Positions 37,402 to 47,723 are shown, counted from the first letter of the stretch. The stretch: DNA of 64,000 nucleotides from Sulfitobacter sp. HNIBRBA3233 (GCF_040149665.1 NZ_JBEFLP010000001.1:434001-498000); one strand, 5' to 3'. Notes: a model not told the origin generated them from the sequence alone. Numbers and translations are program-made.

Positions 37402-38000
37402 GGGGTGGCATCGGGCACCGCGTTGAAATCCGCCCTGAGGCGCCTCGCGTGGGCGAGTTTGGCGTGATATTCCGCGCGGGAAATCTCGACGCCGCCCAGA
37501 CTGGCCAGATGCGGCGTGATGAATTGCGTGTCAAAGAGCGTAAAGCCGCAGCGGTTCAGCCTGTCGACCAGACAGGCCAGTGCGATTTTTGACGCGTTCG
37601 TGCGCCGCGAGAACATCGATTCACCGAAGAAACCCGATCCCAGCACCACACCGTACACGCCGCCGACCAGCGCCCCGTCGTCCCAGACTTCGAGCGAATG
37701 GGCGTGTCCGGCGCGAAATAGATCAATGTAGAGCACGCGGATCTCGGCGTTGATCCACGTATCATCGCGGTCCGCGCAGCCATCGACCACGCCGGCAAAG
37801 TCGCGGTCCGTGGTGATCTGCCACGAGCTGCGCCGCATGGCGCGGCGCAGGCTGCGCGAAAGGTGGAACCCGTCCAGCGGGATGATCCCGCGAAACCGCG
37901 GATCGACCCAGAAAATCTCAGGGTCGTCGCGGTGTTCGGCCATGGGGAAGATGCCGACACTATAGCCGTGCAGCAAAAGCTCTGGCGTGATCTCCCCCAT
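37365..38000 (-). CDS. aat: Leucyl/phenylalanyl-tRNA-protein transferase
   Basis: Adds Leu or Phe to proteins with N-terminal Arg or Lys, marking them for ClpAP through the N-degron pathway. 211 residues. Diagnostic blocks are GYSVGIFPMAE near residue 13, WVDPRFRGIIPL near 29, and FDTQFITPHLASLG near 160. It starts five bases after the accC stop and is therefore probably in the accB-accC transcript. The 3' end overlaps the DUF2155 gene on the other strand. Confidence 0.95.
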   Translation of the reverse strand: MGEITPELLLHGYSVGIFPMAEHRDDPEIFWVDPRFRGIIPLDGFHLSRSLRRAMRRSSWQITTDRDFAGVVDGCADRDDTWINAEIRVLYIDLFRAGHAHSLEVWDDGALVGGVYGVVLGSGFFGESMFSRRTNASKIALACLVDRLNRCGFTLFDTQFITPHLASLGGVEISRAEYHAKLAHARRLRADFNAVPDATPQEVVQRMTQMS

Positions 38001-38005
38001 AGGGC

Positions 38006-39358
38006 TCAGCCGTCCCCGAGGTTGGTTTCCAGCCAATGCTCCAGCCAGTGGATGTTGTAGTCACCGGTCTGGATGTCATGTTCGTCCAGCAGCGCGTGGA
38101 ACAGCGGCACGGTGGTATCGACACCGTCAACGATCAGCTCACCCAGCGCACGTCCCAGACGGGCCAGCGCTTCGGGGCGATCACGTCCGTGGACGATCAG
38201 CTTGCCGATCAGGCTGTCGTAGTAGGGCGGGATGCGGTAGCCATCGTAAAGCGCGCTGTCCATCCGCACGCCAAGGCCACCGGGTGTGTGGTATTGCGTG
38301 ATCTTGCCGGGGCAGGGCCGGAAATCCGGCAGCTTTTCCGCGTTGATGCGCACTTCGATCGCGTGGCCGTTGATGGTCAGGTCTTCTTGCGTGAAAGACA
38401 TCGGCAGCCCTTCGGCCACGCGGATCTGTTCGCGCACAAGATCGACGCCAAAGATGGCCTCGGTCACCGGATGCTCCACCTGAAGGCGGGTGTTCATCTC
38501 GATGAAGTAGAACTCGCCGTTCTCGTAGAGAAACTCGATCGTTCCGGCACCGATATAGTTGATGTTGGCCACGGCATCCGCGCAGATCTTGCCGATACGC
38601 GCCCGTTCTTCGGGCGTGATCGACGGGCCGGGCGCTTCTTCGAACACCTTCTGGTGGCGGCGTTGCAGCGAACAATCGCGCTCGCCCAGATGGACCGCGC
38701 GTCCCTTGCCGTCGCCGAAGACCTGGATCTCGATATGGCGGGGCGTGGTCAGGTATTTCTCGATATAGACTTCGTCGTTGCCGAAGTTCGATTTACCCTC
38801 GGCGCGTGCGGTGCGGTAGGCGCGCTCCATCTCCTTGGCGTTCTGGGCGACTTTCATGCCCTTGCCGCCGCCACCGGCGGTCGCCTTGATGATGACGGGG
38901 TATCCGATCTCCTCGCCGATGCGCTGCGCGTCTTCGAGCGACGCCACGCCGCCCTCCGATCCGGGAACGCAAGGCACGCCGAGCGCCTTCATAGTATCCT
39001 TGGCGGTGATCTTGTCGCCCATGATGCGGATGTGTTCGGCAGTGGGGCCGATGAAGGTCAGCCCGTGGTCTTCGACCACCTGAACGAAGCCCGCGTTTTC
39101 GGACAGAAAGCCGTAGCCGGGGTGGATCGCCTCGGCGCCGGTGATCTCGCAGGCGGCGATGATCGACGGGATCGACAGGTACGATTGCGAAGAGGCAGGC
39201 GGACCGATGCAGACGGATTCGTCCGCCATCCGAACGTGCATGGCATCGCTGTCGGCGGTGGAGTGGACGGCAACGCTGCCGATCCCCATTTCGCGGGCGG
39301 CACGGATGACCCGCAGGGCGATCTCGCCGCGGTTGGCAACCAGAATTTTCTTGAACAT
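38006..39358 (-). CDS. accC: Acetyl-CoA carboxylase biotin carboxylase subunit
   Basis: ATP-dependent carboxylation of biotin on AccB, the first half of malonyl-CoA synthesis. 450 residues with an ATP-grasp domain: the glycine-rich loop AGGGGKGMK near residue 163, and the catalytic [14 protein letters not shown] stretch near 288. ATG at 39356-39358 is used, matching the family start [14 protein letters not shown]. 10 bases downstream of accB. Confidence 0.97.
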   Translation of the reverse strand: MFKKILVANRGEIALRVIRAAREMGIGSVAVHSTADSDAMHVRMADESVCIGPPASSQSYLSIPSIIAACEITGAEAIHPGYGFLSENAGFVQVVEDHGLTFIGPTAEHIRIMGDKITAKDTMKALGVPCVPGSEGGVASLEDAQRIGEEIGYPVIIKATAGGGGKGMKVAQNAKEMERAYRTARAEGKSNFGNDEVYIEKYLTTPRHIEIQVFGDGKGRAVHLGERDCSLQRRHQKVFEEAPGPSITPEERARIGKICADAVANINYIGAGTIEFLYENGEFYFIEMNTRLQVEHPVTEAIFGVDLVREQIRVAEGLPMSFTQEDLTINGHAIEVRINAEKLPDFRPCPGKITQYHTPGGLGVRMDSALYDGYRIPPYYDSLIGKLIVHGRDRPEALARLGRALGELIVDGVDTTVPLFHALLDEHDIQTGDYNIHWLEHWLETNLGDG

Positions 39359-39368
39359 CGTGCGCCCC

Positions 39369-39872
39369 TTATTCGAGGATGACGAGCGGTGCGCCAAATT
39401 CCACGGCGGCCCCGTCTTCGACGAGGATCCGTTTCACCGTACCCGAACGGGGGGCAGGGATGTGGTTCATTGTTTTCATCGCCTCGACGATGAGCAGCGT
39501 ATCGCCTTCGGCGACGCTGGCCCCGACGCTGATGAAGGACGGAGAGCCCGGTTCGGGCTGCATATAGACCGTGCCGACCATGGGCGATGTCACCGCGTTG
39601 GGATCGGTCGACGGATCAGAGTTGCTGGCAGAGCTGGTGTCCGCGGCCATGGGCGCCGGTGCGGGCGAGGTCATCTGCGGCGGTGCGGCGGCCTGCATCT
39701 GCTGGGGCGCTGCCATTACCTGTTGCGGCGGCTTGCGAGACACGCGCACGTTCAGGCTGTCGTCTTCTGCGTAGTCACGCTTGACCTGAAGTTCGGTAAG
39801 ATCGTTCTCGTTCAGCAGTTCGGCCAAGGCGCGAATAAATGCGACATCGGCGTCATGTGTGTTCTTTGTCAT
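39369..39872 (-). CDS. accB: Acetyl-CoA carboxylase biotin carboxyl carrier protein
   Basis: A 167-residue carrier whose biotin is attached to Lys133 in the EAMKTMN motif. The N-terminal domain (about 1-48) joins the complex, a flexible linker rich in Ala, Pro, Gln and Met (about 49-93) follows, and the biotinyl domain occupies the rest. ATG at 39870-39872 is the family start; the open frame continues upstream without support. First gene of accB-accC-aat. Confidence 0.96.
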   Translation of the reverse strand: MTKNTHDADVAFIRALAELLNENDLTELQVKRDYAEDDSLNVRVSRKPPQQVMAAPQQMQAAAPPQMTSPAPAPMAADTSSASNSDPSTDPNAVTSPMVGTVYMQPEPGSPSFISVGASVAEGDTLLIVEAMKTMNHIPAPRSGTVKRILVEDGAAVEFGAPLVILE

Positions 39873-40010
39873 ACGTGTCCTCGACCGTTGCGAAGGGGGT
39901 GCACCTTTCCGCGGTGCTCTAAGCTCTGATAGGGGCTTATATGGCATGGACAGGAGCATGGAAAGCCGCGACTTTGGCGGCGCCTCTATGCACTCGGGAG
40001 GGGGGAGCGT

Positions 40011-41531
40011 ATGAATATCGCCCATTGGCTGGCGCGCCGCGCGGCGCTGGAGCCCCGACGGGAGGCCTTGTTTCTGGGCACGGCACCGGTGGCCGACTAC
40101 GGCACATTCGACGCCCGCGCGCGGCGCGTGGCCGAAGCGCTGCACGCGCGCGGCGTCGCTGCCGGTGACAGGGTCGCGCTGTTCATGGACAACCATCCCG
40201 ACTGGCTCGTCGGGTTTTACGGCATTCTCTATGCGGGCGCGGCGGCGGTGCCGGTCAATGCCAAGCTGCATGGCCGCGAAGCACGCTTCATCCTCGACGA
40301 TAGCGAGGCGCGGCTGTGTCTGAGCGATCCGGCGCATGCAGAGGCCCTGCACGACGCGGGCGTCGGGGTGCCGGTGGAGCAGGTCGGCACGCTGGAAGCG
40401 CAGGGGAGCGGGGCCGGGGTGGCTTTGCCGCGGGACCGGTCGGGCGGTGATCTGGCGTGGCTTTTCTATACCTCGGGCACCACGGGCACGCCAAAGGGGG
40501 TGCAGATCACCCATGGCATGCTGGGCGCGATGGCGCTGAGCTATCTTGCGGATGTGGACACTGTCCTGCCCGAGGATGCGGCGATCTATGCCGCCCCGCT
40601 GAGCCACGGTGCGGGGCTCTACAACTTCATGCATGTGCGAGCGGGGGCCCGGCACGTCTGCCCCGCTTCGGGTGGTTTCGACAGTGCCGAGATACTGACG
40701 CTGGCGGCCCATCACGGATCGGCCCATATGTTTGCGGCGCCCACCATGGTCAAGCGGCTGACCGATCACGCGGTGCGGGCGGGCGCATCCGGCGCGGGGC
40801 TGCGCACCATCGTCTATGCGGGGGCGCCGATGTATGTCGCGGACATCATTTCGGCAGTGGATCATTTCGGGCCGAAGTTCGTCCAGATCTACGGGCAGGG
40901 GGAATGCCCGATGGCGATCACCGCGCTGTCACGTGAGGATATCGCGGACCGCAGCCAGCCCGGCTGGAAAGAGCGTCTGGGCTCGGTCGGGCGGGCACAG
41001 TCCTGCGTCGAGGTTCGCGTGGCCGATGCCGACGGAAGGCCGCTGGCGTTGGGTGAAAGCGGTGAAGTGATGGTGCGCGGCGCGCCCGTGATGCCGGGAT
41101 ACTGGCGCAACCCGCAAGCGACCACAAAGACCCTGCGCGACGGCTGGTTGCTTTCGGGCGATATCGGGCGGCTGGATGCGGCGGGGTATCTGACGCTTCA
41201 GGACCGCTCCAAGGACGTGATCATCACCGGCGGATCAAACGTCTATCCGCGCGAGGTGGAGGAAGTACTGCTTCAGCATCCCGACGTCGCGGAGGCCGCC
41301 GTGCTGGGCGCTCCTCACCCCGACTGGGGAGAGGAGGTCGTGGCCTGTATCGTAGGCGGAGCGCGGCCAGAAGAGCTGGACGCGCTTTGTCTTGCGCAGA
41401 TCGCACGGTTCAAGCGGCCGAAGCGCTATGTGCACCTCGCCGAATTGCCCAAGAACAACTACGGCAAGGTGCTGAAAACCGCGCTGCGCGATCGCCCCGA
41501 CGTCAGTGGCGCGGATCAGGAGGTGGGCTGA
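40011..41531 (+). CDS. Class I adenylate-forming acyl-CoA synthetase
   Basis: A 506-residue acyl-CoA synthetase. ATP-binding motif [12 protein letters not shown] near residue 154, YGQGECPMA near 297, the hinge [16 protein letters not shown] near 398, and the catalytic Lys in [10 protein letters not shown] near 486. The NVYPREVEE motif is typical of malonyl-, benzoate- or fatty acyl-CoA ligases; the substrate is not determined. A strong GGAGGGGGGAG precedes the ATG. It is divergent from accB and its 3' end overlaps sodC by 16 bases. Confidence 0.88.
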   Translation: MNIAHWLARRAALEPRREALFLGTAPVADYGTFDARARRVAEALHARGVAAGDRVALFMDNHPDWLVGFYGILYAGAAAVPVNAKLHGREARFILDDSEARLCLSDPAHAEALHDAGVGVPVEQVGTLEAQGSGAGVALPRDRSGGDLAWLFYTSGTTGTPKGVQITHGMLGAMALSYLADVDTVLPEDAAIYAAPLSHGAGLYNFMHVRAGARHVCPASGGFDSAEILTLAAHHGSAHMFAAPTMVKRLTDHAVRAGASGAGLRTIVYAGAPMYVADIISAVDHFGPKFVQIYGQGECPMAITALSREDIADRSQPGWKERLGSVGRAQSCVEVRVADADGRPLALGESGEVMVRGAPVMPGYWRNPQATTKTLRDGWLLSGDIGRLDAAGYLTLQDRSKDVIITGGSNVYPREVEEVLLQHPDVAEAAVLGAPHPDWGEEVVACIVGGARPEELDALCLAQIARFKRPKRYVHLAELPKNNYGKVLKTALRDRPDVSGADQEVG

Positions 41532-42058
41532 AAGGCACCGCAGGCCAGACGCGCGCCGGTCGTACCACCGGGCTGCGTGAAGTGATCGTCACCGCTGGCG
41601 TGGATCATCAGCGAGGCACCGTCGCTGTCGAGCATCCCGTCGGGTGTTTCGGACAGCGCGACACGGGCGGTGAACGCCTGCATTTCGCCCTTTCCGTCAG
41701 CGCCGACGTAGAGGTTTGGCAAATCCCCCGCGTGCGGTCCCTCGGGATGCAGCAGGCCATGGGTGCTGTCGCTGTCGCCGATATGCCCGCCGGCGGATTT
41801 GAATTCGGTCGCGGGATCACACTCGGCAACAGCGTGCAGATGCACACCCTTGGCACCCGGCTCCAGCCCTTCGACGGAGAGATGGACAACGACACCGTCG
41901 GTGCCCGGCGTCAGGGTTGCGGTGCCGACAATCGTGCCATCCAGCGTGCGCATTTCGGCGGTGGCGGCGGGCGTCGGCGCGCTTACGTGGCTATCGGCAT
42001 GGGCCATTCCGGCGCCGAGGGCGGCGGAGGCGAGAAGGGCGGCGATGGTGCGTGTCAT
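41516..42058 (-). CDS. sodC: Periplasmic Cu,Zn superoxide dismutase
   Basis: A 180-residue copper-zinc superoxide dismutase. A signal peptide (about 1-21) exports it. Copper ligands are in GVHLHAVAEC near 71, zinc ligands in the AGGHIG and HPEGPHAGD region (about 90-113), and another copper His in LMIHASGDDH near 151. The two Cys of the conserved disulfide are in AECDP and LACGAF. AAGGAGAATGAC precedes the ATG at 42056-42058. Confidence 0.94.
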   Translation of the reverse strand: MTRTIAALLASAALGAGMAHADSHVSAPTPAATAEMRTLDGTIVGTATLTPGTDGVVVHLSVEGLEPGAKGVHLHAVAECDPATEFKSAGGHIGDSDSTHGLLHPEGPHAGDLPNLYVGADGKGEMQAFTARVALSETPDGMLDSDGASLMIHASGDDHFTQPGGTTGARLACGAFQPTS

Positions 42059-42228
42059 GTCATTCTCCTTGAATTGCCGCGCTGTGCGCGCGGGATCAAG
42101 GGACCAACGCCTGCCGGGCAGGATCGATCGGCGGCTGCGACATTCTGTCCGGTAGGGGCGCGAAGATGGCACGCCGAAGGCGCCGCCGCGAGCGGCAGCG
42201 CCCGTGCAGTGCGGCTGGCGCCGCCCTG

Positions 42229-42981
42229 TCAGATCGCGAGGTATTCCGCGCGCAGCTTCTCGTTGTTGAGCACTTCCTCGGCGGAGCCGTCGTAGACCAC
42301 GCCGCCGGTGTCCAAAATCACCGCGCGGTCGGCCAGTTTCAGCGCCCGCACCGCGTTCTGTTCGACAAGGATCGTGGTGATCCCCTGCGCCTTGATCACG
42401 CCGAGCGTCTTTTCGATCTCATCCACGATCACCGGGGCCAGACCTTCGTAGGGTTCATCCAGCAGCAACACCTTGATGTCGCGACACAGGGCGCGCGCGA
42501 TGGCAAGCATCTGCTGTTCGCCGCCCGAGAGGGTCACGCCCTCCTGGTTCTTGCGTTCGCCGAGGCGCGGGAAGAGCTCATAGACACGCTCGATCGACCA
42601 GCCGATCGGTGGTGCGATCTGGGCCAGCTTGAGGTTTTCCTCGACCGTGAGGCCCGCGATGATGCGCCGGTCCTCGGGCACCAGCGCAAGGCCCGCAGCG
42701 GCGGCTTCGTGGCTGGCCATCTTGTGCAGCGGCTGGTGGTCAAGCCAGACTTCGCCCTTGCGCAATTCGGGATTGCCGATCTGCGCGATGGTGCGCAGCG
42801 TCGATGTCTTGCCCGCGCCGTTGCGGCCCAGAAGGGCAAGGATCTCGCCCTCGTGGACGTTGAAGCTGACGCCCTGCACGATATAGCTTTCGCCGTAGTA
42901 GGCGTGGATGTCCCAGACCGACAGGAAGGCGGGGGCGGAAGACGCGTGATTGGCGCTGTTTGGTTTGGTTTCGGTGGTCAT
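42229..42981 (-). CDS. livF: LIV-type ABC transporter ATP-binding protein (LivF)
   Basis: A 250-residue ABC ATPase of the branched-chain/hydrophobic amino acid family. Walker A GRNGAGKTST near residue 52, signature LSGGEQQML near 150, and Walker B VLLLDEPYEGL near 172. It has an N-terminal extension of about 20 polar residues. It is the last gene of the binding protein-livH-livM-livG-livF operon, 13 bases after livG. The substrate may be amino acids or amides; neighbours favour neither. Confidence 0.92.
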   Translation of the reverse strand: MTTETKPNSANHASSAPAFLSVWDIHAYYGESYIVQGVSFNVHEGEILALLGRNGAGKTSTLRTIAQIGNPELRKGEVWLDHQPLHKMASHEAAAAGLALVPEDRRIIAGLTVEENLKLAQIAPPIGWSIERVYELFPRLGERKNQEGVTLSGGEQQMLAIARALCRDIKVLLLDEPYEGLAPVIVDEIEKTLGVIKAQGITTILVEQNAVRALKLADRAVILDTGGVVYDGSAEEVLNNEKLRAEYLAI

Positions 42982-42994
42982 CTTCGTGTCCCTC

Positions 42995-43756
42995 TTACGC
43001 GGCCTGTGTTTCGCCCAGATAGGCTTCTTTCACCTTCGGATGGCCCTTGATCTTGTCGGGGGTATCCTCGACCAGCGGGGTGCCTTGCGCCAGAACGGTG
43101 ATCCGCTCCGCCAGCGAAAACACCACGTGCATGTCGTGTTCGATGATGGCGATGGTGATGTCGCGGTCCTGCTTGATCTGCTTGAGCAGGTCGATGGTGT
43201 TGTTGGTATCGGCGCGCGCCATGCCGGCGGTCGGTTCATCCAGCAGCAACAGGCGCGGGTCCTGCGCCAGACACATGGCGATCTCCAGCCGGCGCTTGTC
43301 GCCGCGTGACAGGGAGGCGGCGTGCATGTGGCGCTTGTCGACCATCTTCATCTCGAGCAGCATTTTCTCGGCTGTCTCGATGATGCCGGTCTCGCGGCCC
43401 ACACTCTCGTAGGCGTGCATCCGGAACGCCCCGTCGCGCTTGGCGAAACACGGGATCATCATGTTTTCCATCACCGTCAGATCCCCGAAAATCTCGGGGG
43501 TCTGGAACACACGCGAAATGCCCATCTGGTTGATTTCGTAGGGTTTGCGCCCCAGCACCGACTGGCCGTCGAACATCACCGATCCGGTGTCTGGGATCAG
43601 CTTGCCCACGAGGCAGTTGAGCAGGGTGGATTTACCGGCCCCGTTGGGCCCGATGATCGCGTGAACCGAGTTTTCCGCGATCGACAGGTTCACGTTCCCC
43701 AGCGCCTGAAGGCCTCCGAACCGCTTGCCTACGTTTTTTACTTCGAGAATTGCCAT
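42995..43756 (-). CDS. livG: LIV-type ABC transporter ATP-binding protein (LivG)
   Basis: A 253-residue ABC ATPase. Walker A GPNGAGKSTL near residue 37, signature region LSRGDKRRLE near 149 (a divergent form of LSGG), and Walker B LLLLDEPTAGM near 171. The C-terminus with EDTPDKIKGHPKVKEAYLG is typical for LivG. GAGGA precedes the ATG and it begins 10 bases after livM. Confidence 0.93.
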   Translation of the reverse strand: MAILEVKNVGKRFGGLQALGNVNLSIAENSVHAIIGPNGAGKSTLLNCLVGKLIPDTGSVMFDGQSVLGRKPYEINQMGISRVFQTPEIFGDLTVMENMMIPCFAKRDGAFRMHAYESVGRETGIIETAEKMLLEMKMVDKRHMHAASLSRGDKRRLEIAMCLAQDPRLLLLDEPTAGMARADTNNTIDLLKQIKQDRDITIAIIEHDMHVVFSLAERITVLAQGTPLVEDTPDKIKGHPKVKEAYLGETQAA

Positions 43757-43766
43757 GATCTGGTCC

Positions 43767-44981
43767 TCACTCGGCTGGGGTGTTGCGTTGTTCGGCGGCG
43801 TCCGCTTCCACCGAAGAGGCGTTGCGGTCGCGGCGTCGGAAGATACGGCCGATGCGCTGTCCGCCCTCGACCAGACCGCCGGGCAGGAAGATCACGACCA
43901 GCATGAACAGAAGGCCCAGTGTCAGGTGCCAGCCCTTGCCCACGAAGGGGTAGACCAGCGTGACAAGCAGATCGTCGATGCCGTCCGGCAGGAAGGCGAA
44001 CCATTGCTCCAGGATGCCCTTGTTGATCTTGGAGACGATGTTTTCCATGTACTTGATGAAACCCGCGCCCAGAACCGGCCCGATCAGCGTGCCCGCACCG
44101 CCAAGGATCGTCATCAGCACGACCTCGCCGGAGGCGGTCCAGAACATCCGTTCGGCGCCGACCTGCGTATCCATCGCCACCAGAAGCCCGCCTGCGAGCC
44201 CCGCGTACATGCCCGAGATCACGAAGGCCGCCAGGGTGTAGGGGCGTGAGTTGAGACCGGTGTAGTTCATCCGCTGCTGGTTGGATTTCACCGCCCGCAG
44301 CATCATGCCGAAAGGCGACCGGAAAATGCGGATCGACAGGTAGAACGCCACCAGCATCACGACTGCGGCCACATAGTAGCCCGCGTTGAAGGTGAACACC
44401 CAGCCGCCCACCGACAGATCGAACCCGGAGCCCATATCCAGACCGAAGAGGTTGGCGCGCGGCCCTTCGCCGGCGGCCAGTTCGGGGTCCAGTATGCGCG
44501 GGTCGGAATACTTTGGCTGCAACCCGGTTTCGCCGCCGGTGATCGGGGTCAGAACCGAATAGGCCAGCGCATAGGACATCTGTGCGAAGGCCAGCGTCAG
44601 GATCGAGAAATAGATCCCCGAACGGCGCAGCGAGATCCAGCCCACCAGCAGCGAGAACAGGCCGGCAACAACGATCGACACGATGATTGCCGGGATCACG
44701 TTCATGGTCAGCAGTTTCATCATCCAGATCGCCGCGTAGGAGCCGACCCCGAGGAAGGCCGCGTGACCGAAGGACAGATAGCCCGTCAGACCGAAGAGGA
44801 TGTTGAACCCGATGGCGAAGATGCCGAAGATCACCAGACGCTGCATCAGGTCGGGATAGCCCGCATTGAACTGCGCCATGCCGGACCCTGTCGGGAAGGG
44901 GTTGAGGATAAAGGGCGCCGCCAGCGCGAGGATCGCGACGATGATCAGCAGCATGAAGTCTTTGGAGTTGAGTCCGAGCAT
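43767..44981 (-). CDS. livM: LIV-type ABC transporter permease (LivM)
   Basis: A 404-residue inner-membrane permease with about ten hydrophobic helices. The family block [18 protein letters not shown] is near residue 67 and the EAA-like loop GRTLRAV equivalent appears as [10 protein letters not shown] near 225. A 60-residue polar stretch with [10 protein letters not shown] interrupts the middle, and a charged tail ends the protein. Its ribosome binding site GAGGAA overlaps the livH stop codon, so translation is coupled. Confidence 0.93.
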   Translation of the reverse strand: MLGLNSKDFMLLIIVAILALAAPFILNPFPTGSGMAQFNAGYPDLMQRLVIFGIFAIGFNILFGLTGYLSFGHAAFLGVGSYAAIWMMKLLTMNVIPAIIVSIVVAGLFSLLVGWISLRRSGIYFSILTLAFAQMSYALAYSVLTPITGGETGLQPKYSDPRILDPELAAGEGPRANLFGLDMGSGFDLSVGGWVFTFNAGYYVAAVVMLVAFYLSIRIFRSPFGMMLRAVKSNQQRMNYTGLNSRPYTLAAFVISGMYAGLAGGLLVAMDTQVGAERMFWTASGEVVLMTILGGAGTLIGPVLGAGFIKYMENIVSKINKGILEQWFAFLPDGIDDLLVTLVYPFVGKGWHLTLGLLFMLVVIFLPGGLVEGGQRIGRIFRRRDRNASSVEADAAEQRNTPAE

Positions 44982-44984
44982 TGC

Positions 44985-46016
44985 TTATTCCTCCATCACG
45001 CCTTTGCGACCCATGAGGCCACGGGGCCGGGTCAGCAGAATGACGATGGCGACAAGGTAGATGATGATCTGGTTGATGCCGGGCAGGGTCTCGAGCACGA
45101 TCGCCATGGAGGCGAAGCTTTCGAGGATGCCCAGCAGGAAGCCCGCGAGCACCGCTCCGGGCAGGGAGCCCATGCCCCCGACGACGACCACCACGAAGCT
45201 GAGCACGAGGAAGTCCATGCCCATGTTGTAGTTGGGTGAGTTGATCGGTGCATACATCGCACCGGCCATGCCCGCCACGGCGGCGGCAATGCCGAACATG
45301 ATGGTGAAGCGGCGGTCGATGTTGATGCCCAGCAGGCCAACGGTTTCACGGTCGGCCATACCGGCGCGGACCACCATCCCGAAGGTTGTGAACTGAAGAA
45401 AGGCAAAGACCAGGCCGATGATCAATGCGGCAAACGCGAAATAGACGAGCCGCCAGTAGGGGTAGATGATGACGTTCGGGTCCATCCCAAGGGCCGCGCC
45501 GAAATCGAACGATCCGGCGAATGCCGCCGGCGCGGGCGTCGGGATCGGGTTCGCGCCGTAGTAATACTTGATGATCTCGGCCAGAACGATGGCAAGGCCG
45601 AAGGTCACGAGGATCTGGTCAGCGTGGGGGCGTTTGTAGAAATGCTTGATCAGACCGCGCTCCATGATGAAGCCGATCGCGACCATCACCGGGATCGTGA
45701 ACAACAGCGACAGGGGAACCGCCCAGTCGATGATCGTCTCGCCCGTGCTCTGGCCGAACCAGTCATAGATATAAGGCACCTCGACCTTGAGCGGATTTCC
45801 AAGAAAATCCTTTTGCGTCTCGTCGATGACGATATGGCTGAGCGTCAGCAGCTTGCTGAAGGTCACGGCGCAGAACGCACCGATCATGAACAGCGCGCCG
45901 TGGGCGAAGTTGACCACCCCGAGCGTGCCGAAGATCAACGTCAGGCCAAGTGCGATCAAGGCATAGGCCGATCCCTTGTCCAGTCCGTTGAGAATTTGCA
46001 GGATGATTGCGTCCAT
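44985..46016 (-). CDS. livH: LIV-type ABC transporter permease (LivH)
   Basis: A 343-residue permease of eight to nine helices. The family signature LTLIFGTLGVVNFAHGAL is near residue 25 and the cytoplasmic loop with TTFGMVVRAGMADRE near 205. The periplasmic insertion at about 58-95 (VIDETQKDFLG and VPYIYDWFG) is longer than in most LivH proteins. AAGGGGC precedes the ATG at 46014-46016. Between it and the binding-protein gene lie 106 bases with a strong stem-loop. Confidence 0.93.
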   Translation of the reverse strand: MDAIILQILNGLDKGSAYALIALGLTLIFGTLGVVNFAHGALFMIGAFCAVTFSKLLTLSHIVIDETQKDFLGNPLKVEVPYIYDWFGQSTGETIIDWAVPLSLLFTIPVMVAIGFIMERGLIKHFYKRPHADQILVTFGLAIVLAEIIKYYYGANPIPTPAPAAFAGSFDFGAALGMDPNVIIYPYWRLVYFAFAALIIGLVFAFLQFTTFGMVVRAGMADRETVGLLGINIDRRFTIMFGIAAAVAGMAGAMYAPINSPNYNMGMDFLVLSFVVVVVGGMGSLPGAVLAGFLLGILESFASMAIVLETLPGINQIIIYLVAIVILLTRPRGLMGRKGVMEE

Positions 46017-46077
46017 GGATATGCCCCTTCCAATACGCTGTAACGCGGCCGCGTGAGACACGGGCCGGGAGGGACGA

Positions 46078-46097
46078 AGGGCGACGCGCGTCGCCCT
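46078..46097 (-). other. Perfect 20-base palindrome between binding-protein gene and livH
   Basis: AGGGCGACGC followed directly by GCGTCGCCCT: a 10-bp inverted repeat with no T tract on the transcribed strand. It resembles the stem-loops that protect mRNA of a highly expressed binding protein from 3' decay and reduce expression of downstream permease genes. Confidence 0.55.
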
Positions 46098-46122
46098 CCG
46101 CCTTGTTCAGATGTGAAGCGCC

Positions 46123-47487
46123 TCAGGCGCCGGCGTTGCAAGACCCGAGGCTGCCACCGGAGAACTGCGGGTGGTCTGGTGCGTAGGTCACCTGCTCGGC
46201 GGGTGTGACTTCGACGATTTCGACGAGGTCGAATTCGTTCTCAGGGTTCTCTTTACCCTTCACCACGACAACGTCCTTGAAGCACTGGTGGTCTTCGGCA
46301 CGGTAGAGTGTCGGGCCGTTGCCCAGACCGTCGAACTCGAAGCCTTCGAGCGCCTCGACCACGGCGCAGGGGTTGAACGATCCCGCACGTGTGACCGCAT
46401 CGGCATAAAGCATCGTCTGCACGTAGCAGGTGTGCGCCGCCTGGCTTGGCGGGAAGCCGTACTTCTCGCCGAAGGATTGAACGAAGGCGTTGGTGCCGGT
46501 GTAGCGCGCGCCCAGTTCGTTCTCGAGTTTCCAGTCCCAGTTCTGCGAACCGAAGATGCCCTTGATGTTCTGGCCCGCACCGCGTGCCATCAGCTCGGAG
46601 TAGAGCGGCACGACGATTTCGAACTTCTTGCCGTTCACTTCCTTGTCGCGCAGGCCGAACTGGACAGCGTTGGTCAGCGAGTTTACCATGTTGCCGCCGT
46701 AGTGGTTCAGCACCAGCACATCCGCGCCCGACTGGATCACCGGCGCGATATAGGCCGAGAAATCGGTCTGTGTCAGCGGTGTCAGCACGGAGTTGACGGT
46801 TTCCCAGCCCATGGCCTCGGTCGAGGAGCGCACGGCCTCTTCGGTTGTGTAGCCCCAGTTGTAATCCGCCGTCAGGTGATACGCCTTGCGGTCGGTACCG
46901 TAGGCATTGGCCAGAACGGGCGCCAGCGCGGCACCGGACATGTAGGAGTTGAAGAAGTGGCGGAAGCCGTTGGCCCGCTTGTCCTTGCCGGTTGTGTCGT
47001 TGGAGTGGGTCAGACCCGCCATGAAGATCACGCCGGCCTCCTGGCAGAGAGCCTGAACGGCCACGGCCACGCCCGAAGACGAGCCGCCGGAAATCATCAC
47101 GGCGCCGTCTTTTTCGATCATCGACTTGGCCGATGCGCGTGCGGCGTCGGATTTGGTCTGGGTGTCACCGGTAACGAACTGGACCTTCTTGCCCATGATA
47201 CCGTTGCCCTCGAGGGCCTTGGAGCTGAACGTCTGCAACATGCCGCCGTCGCCGCCACCGTTCAGGTGCTCGACCGCGAGTTCGAATGCGCGCAGCTCGT
47301 CCGCGCCCTCATCCGCGTAGGCACCCGATTGTGGCACGTTGAAGCCCAGCGTGACCGTGTCGCCCTGCGGCGCGTTGGTAAAGCCGGTATGCGCATCGGC
47401 GCGCAGATACGTGGGCAGGGCGAGGCTGGCACCGGCAATCGCGCCGGTTCTGAGCAGTCCGCGCCGTGTCGGATTGTAAATTGACAT
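46123..47487 (-). CDS. LIV-type periplasmic substrate-binding protein
   Basis: A 454-residue binding protein of the branched-chain amino acid/amide class (two-lobed, periplasmic-binding-protein type I). The leader contains TRRGLLRTGA and ends near residue 30 (LRADA), a twin-arginine-like signal. The first lobe opens TLGFNVPQSGAYADEG, with GSSSGVAVAVQ near 127 and the conserved hinge region near YNWGYTTEE. Members bind Leu/Ile/Val, urea, short amides or aromatic acids; the ligand here is unknown. GGGAGGAC precedes the ATG. First gene of the operon, divergent from the ScfR-type regulator. Confidence 0.9.
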   Translation of the reverse strand: MSIYNPTRRGLLRTGAIAGASLALPTYLRADAHTGFTNAPQGDTVTLGFNVPQSGAYADEGADELRAFELAVEHLNGGGDGGMLQTFSSKALEGNGIMGKKVQFVTGDTQTKSDAARASAKSMIEKDGAVMISGGSSSGVAVAVQALCQEAGVIFMAGLTHSNDTTGKDKRANGFRHFFNSYMSGAALAPVLANAYGTDRKAYHLTADYNWGYTTEEAVRSSTEAMGWETVNSVLTPLTQTDFSAYIAPVIQSGADVLVLNHYGGNMVNSLTNAVQFGLRDKEVNGKKFEIVVPLYSELMARGAGQNIKGIFGSQNWDWKLENELGARYTGTNAFVQSFGEKYGFPPSQAAHTCYVQTMLYADAVTRAGSFNPCAVVEALEGFEFDGLGNGPTLYRAEDHQCFKDVVVVKGKENPENEFDLVEIVEVTPAEQVTYAPDHPQFSGGSLGSCNAGA

Positions 47488-47589
47488 GGAAGTCCTCCCG
47501 AAATTTGTCAAACACGCGTCCCGACGTTCTTAGCGGTCGTTGACGCAGGCACATCTTGTGCAGGGGCAGTATTGCGAGGGTCTGGTGTA

Positions 47590-47662
47590 TTCGCAATAAG
47601 TCACTTGACCGAAACGATTTGTTTGTAAATAAATCCACATGGAAAATGCGGGATTTGTAAAT
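47590..47662 (+). promoter_or_regulatory. Three TTYGYAAW boxes in the regulator/transporter intergenic region
   Basis: TTCGCAAT at 47590-47597, TTTGTAAAT at 47632-47640 and TTTGTAAAT at 47654-47662. Spacing is 42 and 22 bases, close to whole helical turns. They resemble the TTTGCAAA half-site reported for ScfR/RamB-type regulators and lie in the 236-base region between the binding-protein gene and the ScfR-type gene. Binding is an inference. Confidence 0.55.
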
Positions 47663-47723
47663 TTCATGTTGTTGCACCGCAGAAAGCGTCTGTTTTCGGA
47701 CAACAATACCGTCAGGGTTGCGC

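Noticed and set aside
39873-40865. N-terminal extension of accB
   Set aside because: It would overlap the divergent acyl-CoA synthetase gene; AccB family proteins start at the chosen ATG.
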